A model generated the notes under the pieces. It made no database searches. It saw nothing but the letters and a program-made list of their open reading frames with translations, and was not told the DNA's origin. Position numbers and translations under genes: made by a program. 23,656 nt of DNA. Source: an uncultured Clostridium sp. (GTDB lineage: Bacteria > Bacillota > Clostridia > Lachnospirales > Lachnospiraceae). The stretch covers positions 1 through 23,656 of the forward strand of contig NZ_URHZ01000081.1 of NCBI RefSeq assembly GCF_900547735.1, in the 5' to 3' direction. Below are positions 1 to 8,093 of this stretch, one piece after another (position 1 is the stretch's first letter; every line of letters begins with the position of its first letter).

Positions 1-56
1 AAGACTCACCCCCTCCCACCATCCCCCTCCCCGAGCCGTCCCGCCCGCGTCCTCAT
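1..56 (-). repeat. Edge of a G-rich dispersed repeat (copy A)
   Basis: Read on the minus strand, this stretch starts ATGAGGACGC, runs through GGGACGG, a G-rich middle and GGGATGGTG, and ends GTGAGTCTT. The plus strand at 22863-22921 has the same order of blocks with only scattered substitutions and a small indel. The copy begins a few bases after the cheW stop codon and runs off the left edge of the window. It contains several runs of three or more G on the minus strand. No coding potential was recognised. Confidence 0.7.
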
Positions 57-60
57 TTTT

Positions 61-567
61 CTACTCAAACACCACCATCTTTTTGAGGGATTTGTCCACA
101 TCAACCACTGAAATAATCTTATCTTCCCCCTCGAATGCCTGCTTGACGGCCAGCATAATCCCGCCGTCTTCCGGCAGTTCCCCGGTCAGCTCACGGTCGG
201 GGGCAATGCCTACGATTGCGGGCTCCCCTGCTACCAGAAAACCGCATTCGAGCCCTCCCGCTTTTGCGATCAGCACCAGTTTCTGGGAAACCTCCTCCCG
301 GGGAAGTCCTCCGGCGGCGCGCATGGATACTACGGGAATAATATTGCCCTTCCAGTTGCATACCCCCTCATAATAGGAGGGCAGACAGGGAACCGGTGTG
401 ATATGCGGATCACGGACCAGTTCTTTGACATAGTTAAGCTCTATTCCATAGTAAAAATTCCCCATGTCGACTGCCATAAATTCCAGATTCTCCCGGAACT
501 GTACGGCTGTTTCCGATCCTTCGTCAAAAAAAGCCATCTGGGCGCTCAGCCCGCTTAAATCACTCAT
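61..567 (-). CDS. cheW: CheW chemotaxis coupling protein
   Basis: CheW is the SH3-like adaptor that links the receptor hairpin tips to the kinase CheA at the cytoplasmic face of the membrane. The 168-residue product has a short variable N-terminus of about 25 residues, then a CheW domain with the usual order: a YYGIEL strand, ITPVP, a YEGVCNWKG motif and IIPVVSMR. The family core is commonly NLRG; here it is NWKG, so the receptor-contacting Arg appears as Lys. The ATG at 567 is preferred over an upstream in-frame GTG at 579, because GGGAGGTG lies about ten bases before it. The start overlaps the cheA stop in ATGAGTGA, so translation is probably coupled. It is the last gene of the chemotaxis operon and is followed directly by a G-rich repeat. 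Confidence 0.9.
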   Translation of the reverse strand: MSDLSGLSAQMAFFDEGSETAVQFRENLEFMAVDMGNFYYGIELNYVKELVRDPHITPVPCLPSYYEGVCNWKGNIIPVVSMRAAGGLPREEVSQKLVLIAKAGGLECGFLVAGEPAIVGIAPDRELTGELPEDGGIMLAVKQAFEGEDKIISVVDVDKSLKKMVVFE

Positions 568-2767
568 ACGATTTTGCACCTCCCGCTACGCGGATTAAAT
601 CTTCTATATCGAGCAGCATACAGATCGAGCCGTCTCCAAGAAGGCTGCAGCCCGAAATTCCCGTGTAATACCTGAAATGGGGGCCAAATATCTGTGGAAG
701 CGGTTTTTCCACAAGACTCATCTGATCGACAATTTTATCGGCCAGAATACACGCCTCCCGGGAGCTGCCTTTCACATACGCCATCACGCGGCGTCCCGTT
801 GTTCCCTGATCCATGTCATAAAACTGCCGCAGGGATATGATCGGAATATAGCGTCCCTCATGCAGCCAGAATTCTTTTTCTCCGCGCCTTACAAGCTCCG
901 TCTCTGCCGGAGGATATGGGAAAAACTGCATTACCTGTCTGGCCGGAACGGCAAAACAATTGTCACCGGCCAACAGGCGTATACTGTCAATGATCGTCAA
1001 TGTCAGCGGCAGATGGAGTATAAAGCGGCTTCCGCTTCCCTTCCTGCTCTCCAGATGGAGATGGCCGCCAAATTTTTCCACCATCTGCCGGACCACATCC
1101 AGACCAACGCCTCTGCCCGAAAACTCATTGGCCTGCTCTCTTGTTGAAAAGCCGGGAAGGAGACAGAGTTCCATCAGTTCCGTCTCAGAATAATCCGCTT
1201 CATTTCCCGTAAAAAGTTTTTTATCTTTCGCCTTTTTAAGCACTTTTTCCGTGTCGATTCCACAGCCGTCATCCTGGACCGATACACAGATCTCTCCGCC
1301 CATGTTTTCAAAACTCAGCGTAATCTGCCCGGTCTGGCTTTTTCCTGCCGCCGCCCTCTCTTCCGGTGTCTCAATACCGTGATCCACGGCATTGCGGATC
1401 AGATGAAGCAGCGGTTCCAGAATACTGTCCGCAATCTTTTTATCTACCTCCACGTCCTGGCCTGTCACGGTAAACGTTATTTTCTTATTCTCTTTCCGGC
1501 TGATATCCCTGACAACGCGGCTAATCTGCGGAACAACACTGGAAAAAGGAATCATACGGATGGAAATCACAAGTTCCTCCAATTCCCTTAAAAGACGTTC
1601 CAACTGGCGTTTCTGGTTGTCTTCCCGCACTCCCGCTCCCGCGGTGCTTCCGTATAAATCGGCGGCCTGGGCCGCTATCATAAGCTCTCCCGTCAGATTC
1701 TGAAGCTCGTCCAGGCGCTCCACCTTCACGTGAATGAATTCGCTCCCGGTCTGCGCCGCACCATTCTGCCCCGCCGGTCTTGCCGGTTTATCCGTTTCTC
1801 TCTTCTCCTGATGATCCGCCTGCCCGGACTTTTCTCTCCCGGCGGATGATTCTGCCTGGCCGGATTGTTCTGCCTGAACAGTCTCCTCTCTCCCGGTGGA
1901 TATTTCTGCCTGGCCGGATGATTCCACCTGACCTATCCCGTCTCTCCCGGCGGATGTTTCTGCCGTCTCCGATAATTCTGCTTGTCTGGACGCCCCTCCC
2001 CCAGCGGATATTGCTGCCGTCCCGGACGATTCTGCCTGACCAGTCTCCTCTCTTCCGGCGGATGTTTCTGTCTGGCCGGCCTGCTCCGGCATTTCCTCCG
2101 ATGCGGTCACGCGGGAAACAAACAGAGCCTCGGACAGTTTATCAAACACCAGGCCCGGATTTTCTGAGAGAAAATGGATGTAAAAACCGTTTTCCCGGAT
2201 ATAGTCCGCCGTACCCGGATTGGACTCCACATTTTCCGGGTAGGTCTGCATTTCGGTGCATTCCTCTTTTATCTGGCGCGCCACCATATAAGCGCGGATA
2301 TTTTCCATTTTACAATCTGCTTCAAACCGTATATGAGCGGTAAAATCCTTTTTGTCTTTTACTTTTGAGACAAGGGCATCTATCTTTTCGTCAAACCCTG
2401 CCGGGTCGTTGGGCTGGAATGTCTCATCATTCATCCGCCCCAGTTCGCCCCTGATAAAATCGGCGGCGGCAAAGACAAGGTCAAAGGTCTCCTGCTCAAA
2501 GCCCCCGAGCCTGAACGGCCCTTCCCGGAATACGGCAAAAATATCCTCCAGACGGTGGGCCAGCACCGACAGTGCGGTCAGCCCCATCATGGCCGAAGAA
2601 CTCTTAATCGTATGCATTACGCGGAAGATCCCGTTAATTTCGTCTTTTGTAAGCGCCTTTTCCTGTTCCGCATTCAGCAGAATCTCATCTGCCTGGTCGA
2701 GAAGCTGGTTCGTCTCAAGAAGATAGATATCCAGCATATCTTCCATATCTGTATCAAAAAATCCCAT
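560..2767 (-). CDS. cheA: CheA chemotaxis histidine kinase
   Basis: CheA autophosphorylates on a histidine in response to receptor state and passes the phosphate to CheY and other receivers. The 735-residue product has a P1/HPt domain with the phosphorylated His at 52 (MHTIKSSSAMMG) and a P2-like region at about 142-224. A low-complexity linker follows at 226-340, then the P3 dimerisation helices (about 345-405). The P4 ATPase carries the N box HLIRNAVDHG (455-464), the G1 box DDGCGID and GRGVGLDVV (551-559). The C-terminal P5 CheW-like domain spans about 590-728. All catalytic motifs look intact. The linker holds five 18-residue tandem repeats. The start lies just past the stop of the receiver-GGDEF gene, with AGGGGTG as ribosome site inside that gene's end. 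Confidence 0.95.
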   Translation of the reverse strand: MGFFDTDMEDMLDIYLLETNQLLDQADEILLNAEQEKALTKDEINGIFRVMHTIKSSSAMMGLTALSVLAHRLEDIFAVFREGPFRLGGFEQETFDLVFAAADFIRGELGRMNDETFQPNDPAGFDEKIDALVSKVKDKKDFTAHIRFEADCKMENIRAYMVARQIKEECTEMQTYPENVESNPGTADYIRENGFYIHFLSENPGLVFDKLSEALFVSRVTASEEMPEQAGQTETSAGREETGQAESSGTAAISAGGGASRQAELSETAETSAGRDGIGQVESSGQAEISTGREETVQAEQSGQAESSAGREKSGQADHQEKRETDKPARPAGQNGAAQTGSEFIHVKVERLDELQNLTGELMIAAQAADLYGSTAGAGVREDNQKRQLERLLRELEELVISIRMIPFSSVVPQISRVVRDISRKENKKITFTVTGQDVEVDKKIADSILEPLLHLIRNAVDHGIETPEERAAAGKSQTGQITLSFENMGGEICVSVQDDGCGIDTEKVLKKAKDKKLFTGNEADYSETELMELCLLPGFSTREQANEFSGRGVGLDVVRQMVEKFGGHLHLESRKGSGSRFILHLPLTLTIIDSIRLLAGDNCFAVPARQVMQFFPYPPAETELVRRGEKEFWLHEGRYIPIISLRQFYDMDQGTTGRRVMAYVKGSSREACILADKIVDQMSLVEKPLPQIFGPHFRYYTGISGCSLLGDGSICMLLDIEDLIRVAGGAKSYE
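1823..2092 (-). repeat. Five 54-bp tandem repeats coding the CheA linker
   Basis: Residues 226-315 of CheA form five consecutive 18-residue units of the pattern Q-A-E-x-S-x-x-A-E-x-S-A-G-R-x-x-x-G. The units begin at residues 226, 244, 262, 280 and 298, and a partial sixth unit (QAD) follows. The underlying DNA repeats with a 54-base period on the minus strand. The segment lies between the P2 and P3 domains, where CheA proteins normally have a flexible linker. The repeat count is a likely site of slippage, and unit changes would stay in frame. Confidence 0.85.
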
Positions 2768-2772
2768 CTACA

Positions 2773-3711
2773 TCACACCCCTGTTTCCTTCTCCGATCCG
2801 AACAGCACCGCCCGGTTTTTTCCCGACGTCTTGCCATAATAGAGAGCCTTGTCGGCACAGTTCGTGTTATCATCAAAGTCTTTTGATTTATCATAAAGTG
2901 CGATCCCAAGTGTAACTGTGCATGTAAAATTCGTGTCCCCGAACATGAACGGAAATTCAGCAATCTCCTTGCGGATTTCCTCACATATTTCAAGCACTTC
3001 CTGTTTTGTGACCGCCATCAGGATCAGGAGAAATTCCTCCCCGCCCCAGCGCACCACCTTATGTCTTCTGCAGATACTTTCCATGATATTGGCAATACAG
3101 ACGAGAACCATGTCCCCCACCGAATGGCCGTAAGTGTCGTTGATCCGCTTGAAATTGTCCACATCCACCATGACCAGGGCGTCGTCGCGGCCTTCCTCTT
3201 TCAAATCCTTTGCCAGCTTCTCCACGATAAAACGGCGGTTGTAAAGCCCCGTCAATTCATCACGGAATGCCGCCCGGTTCAGTTTCTCCATATTTGCCTT
3301 GAGCGTCTCATTCAGGGAGCGGAGCTCATCCTTCTCCTGTTTGTCGTGGAGATGGGCCTTGACTCTGGATCTCAGTTCCTCCGGAAGGAACGGTTTTCTT
3401 ATATAATCACAGGCGCCAAGTGAAAATCCCCTTGTAATATCCTGTTCACTGTCCTTTGATGTGATAAAAATAACCGGTGCACGGCCGTTTTCATGATCCC
3501 TGATTTTCTGGAACAGGTCATACCCCTCCATATCAGGAAGCACCACGTCTAACAGAATCAAATCCGGCTGAATCTGATCCAGCATCTCCATTGTTTCCTT
3601 TGCCGAATGGGCCTTGTGGATCGCCACCTCATCACTCTTTAAAACCTTTTCTATCTGCTGACAAATTAACAGGCTGTCATCAATCGCTAATATTGTCTGT
3701 CCGCTTCCCAT
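2773..3711 (-). CDS. Response regulator with GGDEF diguanylate cyclase domain
   Basis: This 312-residue protein joins an N-terminal receiver to a C-terminal GGDEF domain, the layout of WspR/PleD-like diguanylate cyclases that make cyclic di-GMP from two GTP. The receiver has the acidic pair D11/D12, the phosphoacceptor D55 (LILLDVVLPD), T84 and K106. A short coiled-coil-like linker (about 120-147) leads to the cyclase, which carries DELTGLYNRR, DVDNFKRIND and the signature GGEEF at 223-227. The inhibitory RxxD I-site expected five residues before GGEEF is absent (CRRH at 214-217), so product inhibition is not predicted at that site. It lies between cheD and cheA, so CheA is the probable phosphodonor. 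Ribosome site GAAGGAG precedes the ATG. Confidence 0.92.
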   Translation of the reverse strand: MGSGQTILAIDDSLLICQQIEKVLKSDEVAIHKAHSAKETMEMLDQIQPDLILLDVVLPDMEGYDLFQKIRDHENGRAPVIFITSKDSEQDITRGFSLGACDYIRKPFLPEELRSRVKAHLHDKQEKDELRSLNETLKANMEKLNRAAFRDELTGLYNRRFIVEKLAKDLKEEGRDDALVMVDVDNFKRINDTYGHSVGDMVLVCIANIMESICRRHKVVRWGGEEFLLILMAVTKQEVLEICEEIRKEIAEFPFMFGDTNFTCTVTLGIALYDKSKDFDDNTNCADKALYYGKTSGKNRAVLFGSEKETGV

Positions 3712-3748
3712 GTCCTTTTTCTCCTTCCATCCGGCCGGCTCCCGCCTG

Positions 3749-4231
3749 TCAAATTTTTTTTATCTCTCCGTTGACGGCTTTCACGGTCACCTCTCCTGTT
3801 AAAGAATCTAATGTCACCGTTCTTCCGTAATCTTTTCCTGTGTCCTCCGCAGTGATCCGAATTCCCAGACGGTGCAGTGTCTCTCTGACCGCATGGATAT
3901 TCCGCTCACCGATTCCCTCCATCGAGCCTCCGGTGCGGAACATTTTGGCTCCGCCCACCAGCCTTGCAGTGATATCGTCACGCCCGGCTCCCTGCCGGTA
4001 CATGGAATGGAGCAGGAGTTCACAACCACTGTCTGCAAATTTATATAAATTCTGCCGGTCTACTGCATCCCTGTACGAAGGCAGCATGATATGGGCCATG
4101 CCTGCGATATGCTTTTTACTGTCAAAAAGGCAGACGCCTACACAGGAGCCCAGCGCATACGTAATCAGCGCCCCCGGCTCCTTCACTACAAGCGCACAGG
4201 CAATCCCCACATTAACCAGACTATTTTTCAT
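3749..4231 (-). CDS. cheD: CheD chemoreceptor glutamine deamidase
   Basis: CheD deamidates selected glutamines on receptor cytoplasmic helices and, in the Bacillus/Thermotoga-type system, binds CheC and raises its phosphatase activity. The 160-residue product has the full-length single-domain fold. The catalytic Cys is C30 (ALGSCVGVC), the His is H47 (MAHIMLP) and the Thr is T24. Their spacings of 6 and 17 match the T21/C27/H44 triad of Thermotoga maritima CheD. The start overlaps the end of cheC by 11 bases and has an AGGAG just upstream, which fits the known CheC-CheD partnership. Confidence 0.93.
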   Translation of the reverse strand: MKNSLVNVGIACALVVKEPGALITYALGSCVGVCLFDSKKHIAGMAHIMLPSYRDAVDRQNLYKFADSGCELLLHSMYRQGAGRDDITARLVGGAKMFRTGGSMEGIGERNIHAVRETLHRLGIRITAEDTGKDYGRTVTLDSLTGEVTVKAVNGEIKKI

Positions 4232-4844
4232 ATTTCTCCTCTAGTATCACAGCGATCTTCTCCAGAGATTCCTGCTCCGGAAAGAACAGGACATAGCCCT
4301 GTTCCGACAGCCCGCCGGTGCTGATCTCGGTTTCTATAAACAAAAATTCATCACTGACATTTGCAATACGTATCATCGGAACGCTTAACAGCGCTCCCAC
4401 CATATCCACATTGACATCCGGTACCGACACATCGATCGTAATATCCAGCATTTCCGCCAGGGCGCTGATATAACAGCAGCACATGATATTGCCAATCTCC
4501 TTGAATGCGGACAGACTCATCTCATCCAGCTCGTAAATATTTTCCGTCTCGCTCCCCAGCATCCCTTTCATAACACTTTTCAAAAAAGATTCACTGCACA
4601 GGAACATGAACATGCCGCGGATATCGCCGGTCAAATCCATCAGTACACCGGCTGCGGTATTCTCGGTTCCTCCCAGTATATTGGAAACCTGTTCAAAGCC
4701 CCTGATATTAACCGCCGGAATCTCCATCCCGATTGCGTGGCCCATCAGGCCCGACAGGGCAGTCGCCGCCTTTCCGCTTCCTATATTACCAAGCTCCCTG
4801 AGTATATCGCTCATACTTTCATTCAAACTGTAATATTTCCCCAT
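4221..4844 (-). CDS. cheC: CheC-type CheY-P phosphatase
   Basis: CheC removes phosphate from CheY-P and is stimulated by CheD. The 207-residue protein is close to the length of Thermotoga CheC. It carries both copies of the family active-site pattern (D/S)-x3-E-x2-N-x22-P: D13, E17, N20, P43 in the first half and S112, E116, N119, P142 in the second. Both halves therefore look catalytically competent, unlike some paralogues that keep only one. The ribosome site AGAGAGGT precedes the ATG. It is followed by cheD with an 11-base overlap. Confidence 0.92.
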   Translation of the reverse strand: MGKYYSLNESMSDILRELGNIGSGKAATALSGLMGHAIGMEIPAVNIRGFEQVSNILGGTENTAAGVLMDLTGDIRGMFMFLCSESFLKSVMKGMLGSETENIYELDEMSLSAFKEIGNIMCCCYISALAEMLDITIDVSVPDVNVDMVGALLSVPMIRIANVSDEFLFIETEISTGGLSEQGYVLFFPEQESLEKIAVILEEKYEK

Positions 4845-4925
4845 CTGCTACCTCTCTTCTCCGTCTTCCCCGAAAAACATTCCTGAAAGACAGATATATT
4901 TCTTCCATTTTGGTCATCCCGCTTT

Positions 4926-6602
4926 CTATAATTCAAATTCCTCCACAAGCTGTTTCATAATCTGGGCCTGTGCCGACAATTCTTCACTTGCCGCGGCGCT
5001 CTCCTCGGCCGTCGCTGAGTTATCCTGCACAATGGAGATTACCTGCTCGATACTCTCCCGGATTTGAAGAACTGAATCCGCCTGCTGCACGGAGGCATCC
5101 GAAATCCGGTCAATCATGGTCAGGATTTCTCCGGTTCCATGCACCACCCGGTCGAAGGCTTCCGCCGTCTTTCCTGCCGCGCCCGCGCCCTTGTCCACTT
5201 TATCCCCGGTCTGATCCGCCAGTTCCGCCATCATTCTGGACGCCTCCGCCGTCTTGACGGCCAGATTGCGCACCTCTGCGGCAACAACTGCAAATCCGCG
5301 GCCTGCTTCCCCTGCCCTGGCTGCTTCCACCGACGCATTCAGGGACAGCAGATTGGTCTGGAACGCAATATCCTCAATCTCTTCCACAATTTTTCCAATT
5401 GTCTTTGAATTCTCACTGATTTCACCGATTGCATCCAGCATGGCCGCCTTCTGCCGGTCTCCCTCGGCGACGATTCCGTTCACCTCTTCGACCTTACGGC
5501 TGGCCCTTACGGCATCATCGGCATTGTGTTTTACCCTGTCGGAAATCTCATTGATACTGGCCGCCAGCTCCTGCATTACGGCCGCCTGTTCCACAGACCC
5601 CTGGGACAGCATCTGCGCACCGCCCGCCACCTGTTCCGAACCTCCCGCCACCTGTTCGGACGTATTGGCAATCTGGAGGATCGCCCTGTTCAAAAGCTCC
5701 GTAATCTGCTCCATAGCCAGGCCGACCGCAACGAAATCCCCTTTGTATGTAATCCCGGAACGGTAGGTAAGTTTTCCGTTTCCAATAGCGTATAAGCCCT
5801 TCTCTATCTCGGAAACATAAGTTTTAAGCGTCCCAAGAGTTTCCCTCATGCTGCCGGACAGGGCGCCTAATTCATCTTCTGATTCATAAACAATGTGCGC
5901 CTCCAGGTTTCCTTCCGCCATCTGCCTGGCGGCCTCCCGTATCTCCTTAACCGGGCCTGTAATCCCTTTTGTGATGCGAATCCACAGGAAGGTCGAGATA
6001 ATCAGGACAATTGCAGCAAGTCCCAGGATAATGCTGTTCATCCGGCGTTTTACATCATGCCCGTTATCCAGGTATCTCTGCGCCCGCTCCAGGGATTTGT
6101 CCGCAATTTTCTGCAGGTACTCCCTCTCCACCTTGGTGTTCGGTTCATATTCGTCATCGTAAAGATCCATTGCCTCCTGATAACGGCTTTCCTCAAGAAG
6201 CTCGACCGCTTTCGTTCTGATTGGATTGATTATGTCCATCTGCCCCTTCAGCCCGATAAGCAGCTCGTCACTCTCCAGATTCTGCTCCAGATAAGCATAT
6301 CCGGTAAGCAGCACCGACTCCATATCCTTGGCTTCTTTTATCTTTTCAATTTTTTCCTGCTCTGTCACTTTCGTGGCCACATCCAGTATGCATCTTCCAA
6401 TCCCCTGGACGGAGGACTTCATATCCTGGGCCGTGTACGATATGGCAAATGCCTTCTTATAGAACGTGTCCAATGTTCTGGATGTCTCAGAAATACCAAA
6501 CAGCGCAGCCATTACCGTAACGATATACAGCACAATAATCGACATATACGAAACCAGTAATTTATTTCCAATCTTAAGATCCTTAAACTTCAGCTTTTTC
6601 AT
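4926..6602 (-). CDS. Methyl-accepting chemotaxis receptor 1
   Basis: A transmembrane chemoreceptor of 558 residues. Segments at about 17-38 and 190-209 are the two membrane helices. The roughly 150-residue region between them is predicted outside the cell and resembles a four-helix-bundle sensor; the ligand cannot be read from sequence. A HAMP domain follows (about 210-262, with the DELGALSGSM turn), then a second divergent HAMP-like stretch (about 264-305, GNGKLTY). The signalling coiled coil turns at IAFQTNLLSLNASVEAARAG (412-431). The C-terminus has the EESAAASEELSAQA methylation/adaptation-type helix and no CheR-tethering pentapeptide. It lies between cheY and cheC. No promoter or terminator was recognised in the roughly 100-base gap before it. 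Confidence 0.92.
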   Translation of the reverse strand: MKKLKFKDLKIGNKLLVSYMSIIVLYIVTVMAALFGISETSRTLDTFYKKAFAISYTAQDMKSSVQGIGRCILDVATKVTEQEKIEKIKEAKDMESVLLTGYAYLEQNLESDELLIGLKGQMDIINPIRTKAVELLEESRYQEAMDLYDDEYEPNTKVEREYLQKIADKSLERAQRYLDNGHDVKRRMNSIILGLAAIVLIISTFLWIRITKGITGPVKEIREAARQMAEGNLEAHIVYESEDELGALSGSMRETLGTLKTYVSEIEKGLYAIGNGKLTYRSGITYKGDFVAVGLAMEQITELLNRAILQIANTSEQVAGGSEQVAGGAQMLSQGSVEQAAVMQELAASINEISDRVKHNADDAVRASRKVEEVNGIVAEGDRQKAAMLDAIGEISENSKTIGKIVEEIEDIAFQTNLLSLNASVEAARAGEAGRGFAVVAAEVRNLAVKTAEASRMMAELADQTGDKVDKGAGAAGKTAEAFDRVVHGTGEILTMIDRISDASVQQADSVLQIRESIEQVISIVQDNSATAEESAAASEELSAQAQIMKQLVEEFEL

Positions 6603-6698
6603 TTCTTCTGTCTATCCCCTTCCACCGGGCCGTTTCGGACGCTGTTTTCAGCCTTCCTTTCCAGTCTCCGGCTTGCTATATCCCTTTTCGGTCTTACT

Positions 6699-7064
6699 TT
6701 ATGCCTTTAAATTGGCTTTTACCATTTGTACCAGCATTTCGTCTTTAAACGGCTTTACGATAAAATCCCTGGCGCCCCTCTGAATTGCCTGGGCAATCAC
6801 CGCTTCCTGGCCCAGGGCGGAGCACATGATGACTCTTGCCTTCGGATCCTCGCTTAAGATATCATCCAGGACCTCCAATCCGGAACGCTCCGGCATCGTA
6901 ATATCGAGGAGCACCAGATCCGGCCGGATTTCTTTATAGCGCTCCAGCGCCTCTCTTCCATCGCCAACCTCTGTGAAATTCTCATATCCCGCCGCCTTAA
7001 GCGTCCGTTTAATTACCATTCTCATAAACATTGCATCATCTACAATCATTATCTTTGATTCCAT
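6699..7064 (-). CDS. cheY: CheY response regulator
   Basis: A stand-alone 121-residue receiver, the diffusible output of the CheA pathway. The acidic pair D9/D10, the phosphorylated D54 (VLLDITMPERSG), S82 in the Thr/Ser position and K104 (FIVKPF) are all present. In flagellated relatives it binds the motor switch, but no motor genes are in view, so the target is inferred. The ribosome site AAGGAG overlaps the cheB stop codon, 6 bases upstream, indicating coupled translation. CheC, two genes downstream, is its expected phosphatase. Confidence 0.93.
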   Translation of the reverse strand: MESKIMIVDDAMFMRMVIKRTLKAAGYENFTEVGDGREALERYKEIRPDLVLLDITMPERSGLEVLDDILSEDPKARVIMCSALGQEAVIAQAIQRGARDFIVKPFKDEMLVQMVKANLKA

Positions 7065-7070
7065 CCGGTT

Positions 7071-8081
7071 TTATCTCCTTCCTTTACCCCGCATCTGTAT
7101 ACAAAATCGTCTTATCTCTCCGGCCATACTGTCTAACGGGAGCTGCTTCTGCGCGCCTCCCAGTTCAAACGCTGCCGAGGGCATATTGTAAATTTCACTT
7201 GTCTTCCTGTCCTGGACCACGGTATAGGCTCCGGCATTCTTCATTTCCAGCAGGCCTTTGGCCCCGTCATCTCCCATACCGGTCAGAATCATTCCCATCG
7301 CATTTTCCCCCGCCGCACCGGCCAGGGAAGAAAATAAATAATTGACCGAGGGAGCAAAACCGTTTACTTTCGCTCCCGGCATATTTCTGACTATATAACC
7401 CATACCGCTCCTGCCGACGCTCATCTGACAGCCGTCGGACGCCATATAAACCGTCCCGTCCTGAACTATCTCTCCCGTCTCAGCCTCTTTTACCTTCATT
7501 TTAATCTGTAAATCCATATATTGTGCAAATGTCTTTGCAAATCCCCTGCTGAGGTGCTGTACGAGCAGTATTCCGCAGGTATCCTCGGGCAAATCTTTTA
7601 AAACTCTGAGAAGCGCCTTGGGACCACCTGCCGATGAACCGATTCCCACTAAAAAACGGCTGTTTTTATCTTCCCGGACGCCCGGCAGATTTCTGCCTGC
7701 TTTCGGGTTTCCCACTTTAATCCTGATGATAAGTTCTCTGGAAAAAAGGTTTCTGCCGCGTTCCGTATCCATGGCCGTCATTCTGAGAAAGTCGCAGCCG
7801 CTTTTGCGGACACAGTTTTCTCCGCTTCCGTCCTCCCATACAGCGATCAGATGGTTATCCTGCTTTCCGAATGTATGGAGAGACATATATTCTCTCTCAA
7901 AAAAAGCGGCCGTTTCACATCCCAGTATTACCGCATCGTACTCCGCGGCGGGCTGAATTCCCTTCCGCCACGCACTGGTTCTTAAGACCGAGGCCGATAT
8001 TCCATCACACTGCAGCGCGGCCCTGATCGTTTCCTGTATTCCGACGGTCTCCGCTACAATTGCAACCCTGATTTCTTCCAT
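7071..8081 (-). CDS. cheB: CheB methylesterase with degenerate receiver domain
   Basis: CheB hydrolyses receptor glutamyl methyl esters. The C-terminal esterase domain (about 145-335, numbered from an alternative ATG two codons upstream at 8087) has the catalytic Ser in GIGSSAGGP (S152), His in VQHLS (H178) and Asp in GMGDDG (D274). The N-terminal region (about 5-125) has the length and strand pattern of a receiver. However, the acidic pair is AE (VAIVAETVG) and the phosphoacceptor position is Gly (DAVILGCETA), so phosphorylation control is probably lost. The ATG at 8081 is preferred because GAGGG is then nine bases away, against three for 8087. The ribosome site overlaps the cheR stop. Confidence 0.9.
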   Translation of the reverse strand: MEEIRVAIVAETVGIQETIRAALQCDGISASVLRTSAWRKGIQPAAEYDAVILGCETAAFFEREYMSLHTFGKQDNHLIAVWEDGSGENCVRKSGCDFLRMTAMDTERGRNLFSRELIIRIKVGNPKAGRNLPGVREDKNSRFLVGIGSSAGGPKALLRVLKDLPEDTCGILLVQHLSRGFAKTFAQYMDLQIKMKVKEAETGEIVQDGTVYMASDGCQMSVGRSGMGYIVRNMPGAKVNGFAPSVNYLFSSLAGAAGENAMGMILTGMGDDGAKGLLEMKNAGAYTVVQDRKTSEIYNMPSAAFELGGAQKQLPLDSMAGEIRRFCIQMRGKGRR

Positions 8082-8093
8082 AAGCATTTCCCT

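Noticed and set aside
1780..2343. Repetitive plus-strand open frame opposite the CheA linker
   Set aside because: It only reflects the 54-bp repeat of the coding strand read in antisense.
5895..6560. Long plus-strand open frame opposite receptor 1 (221 codons)
   Set aside because: It lies wholly antisense to a clear chemoreceptor gene and has no domain or ribosome site.
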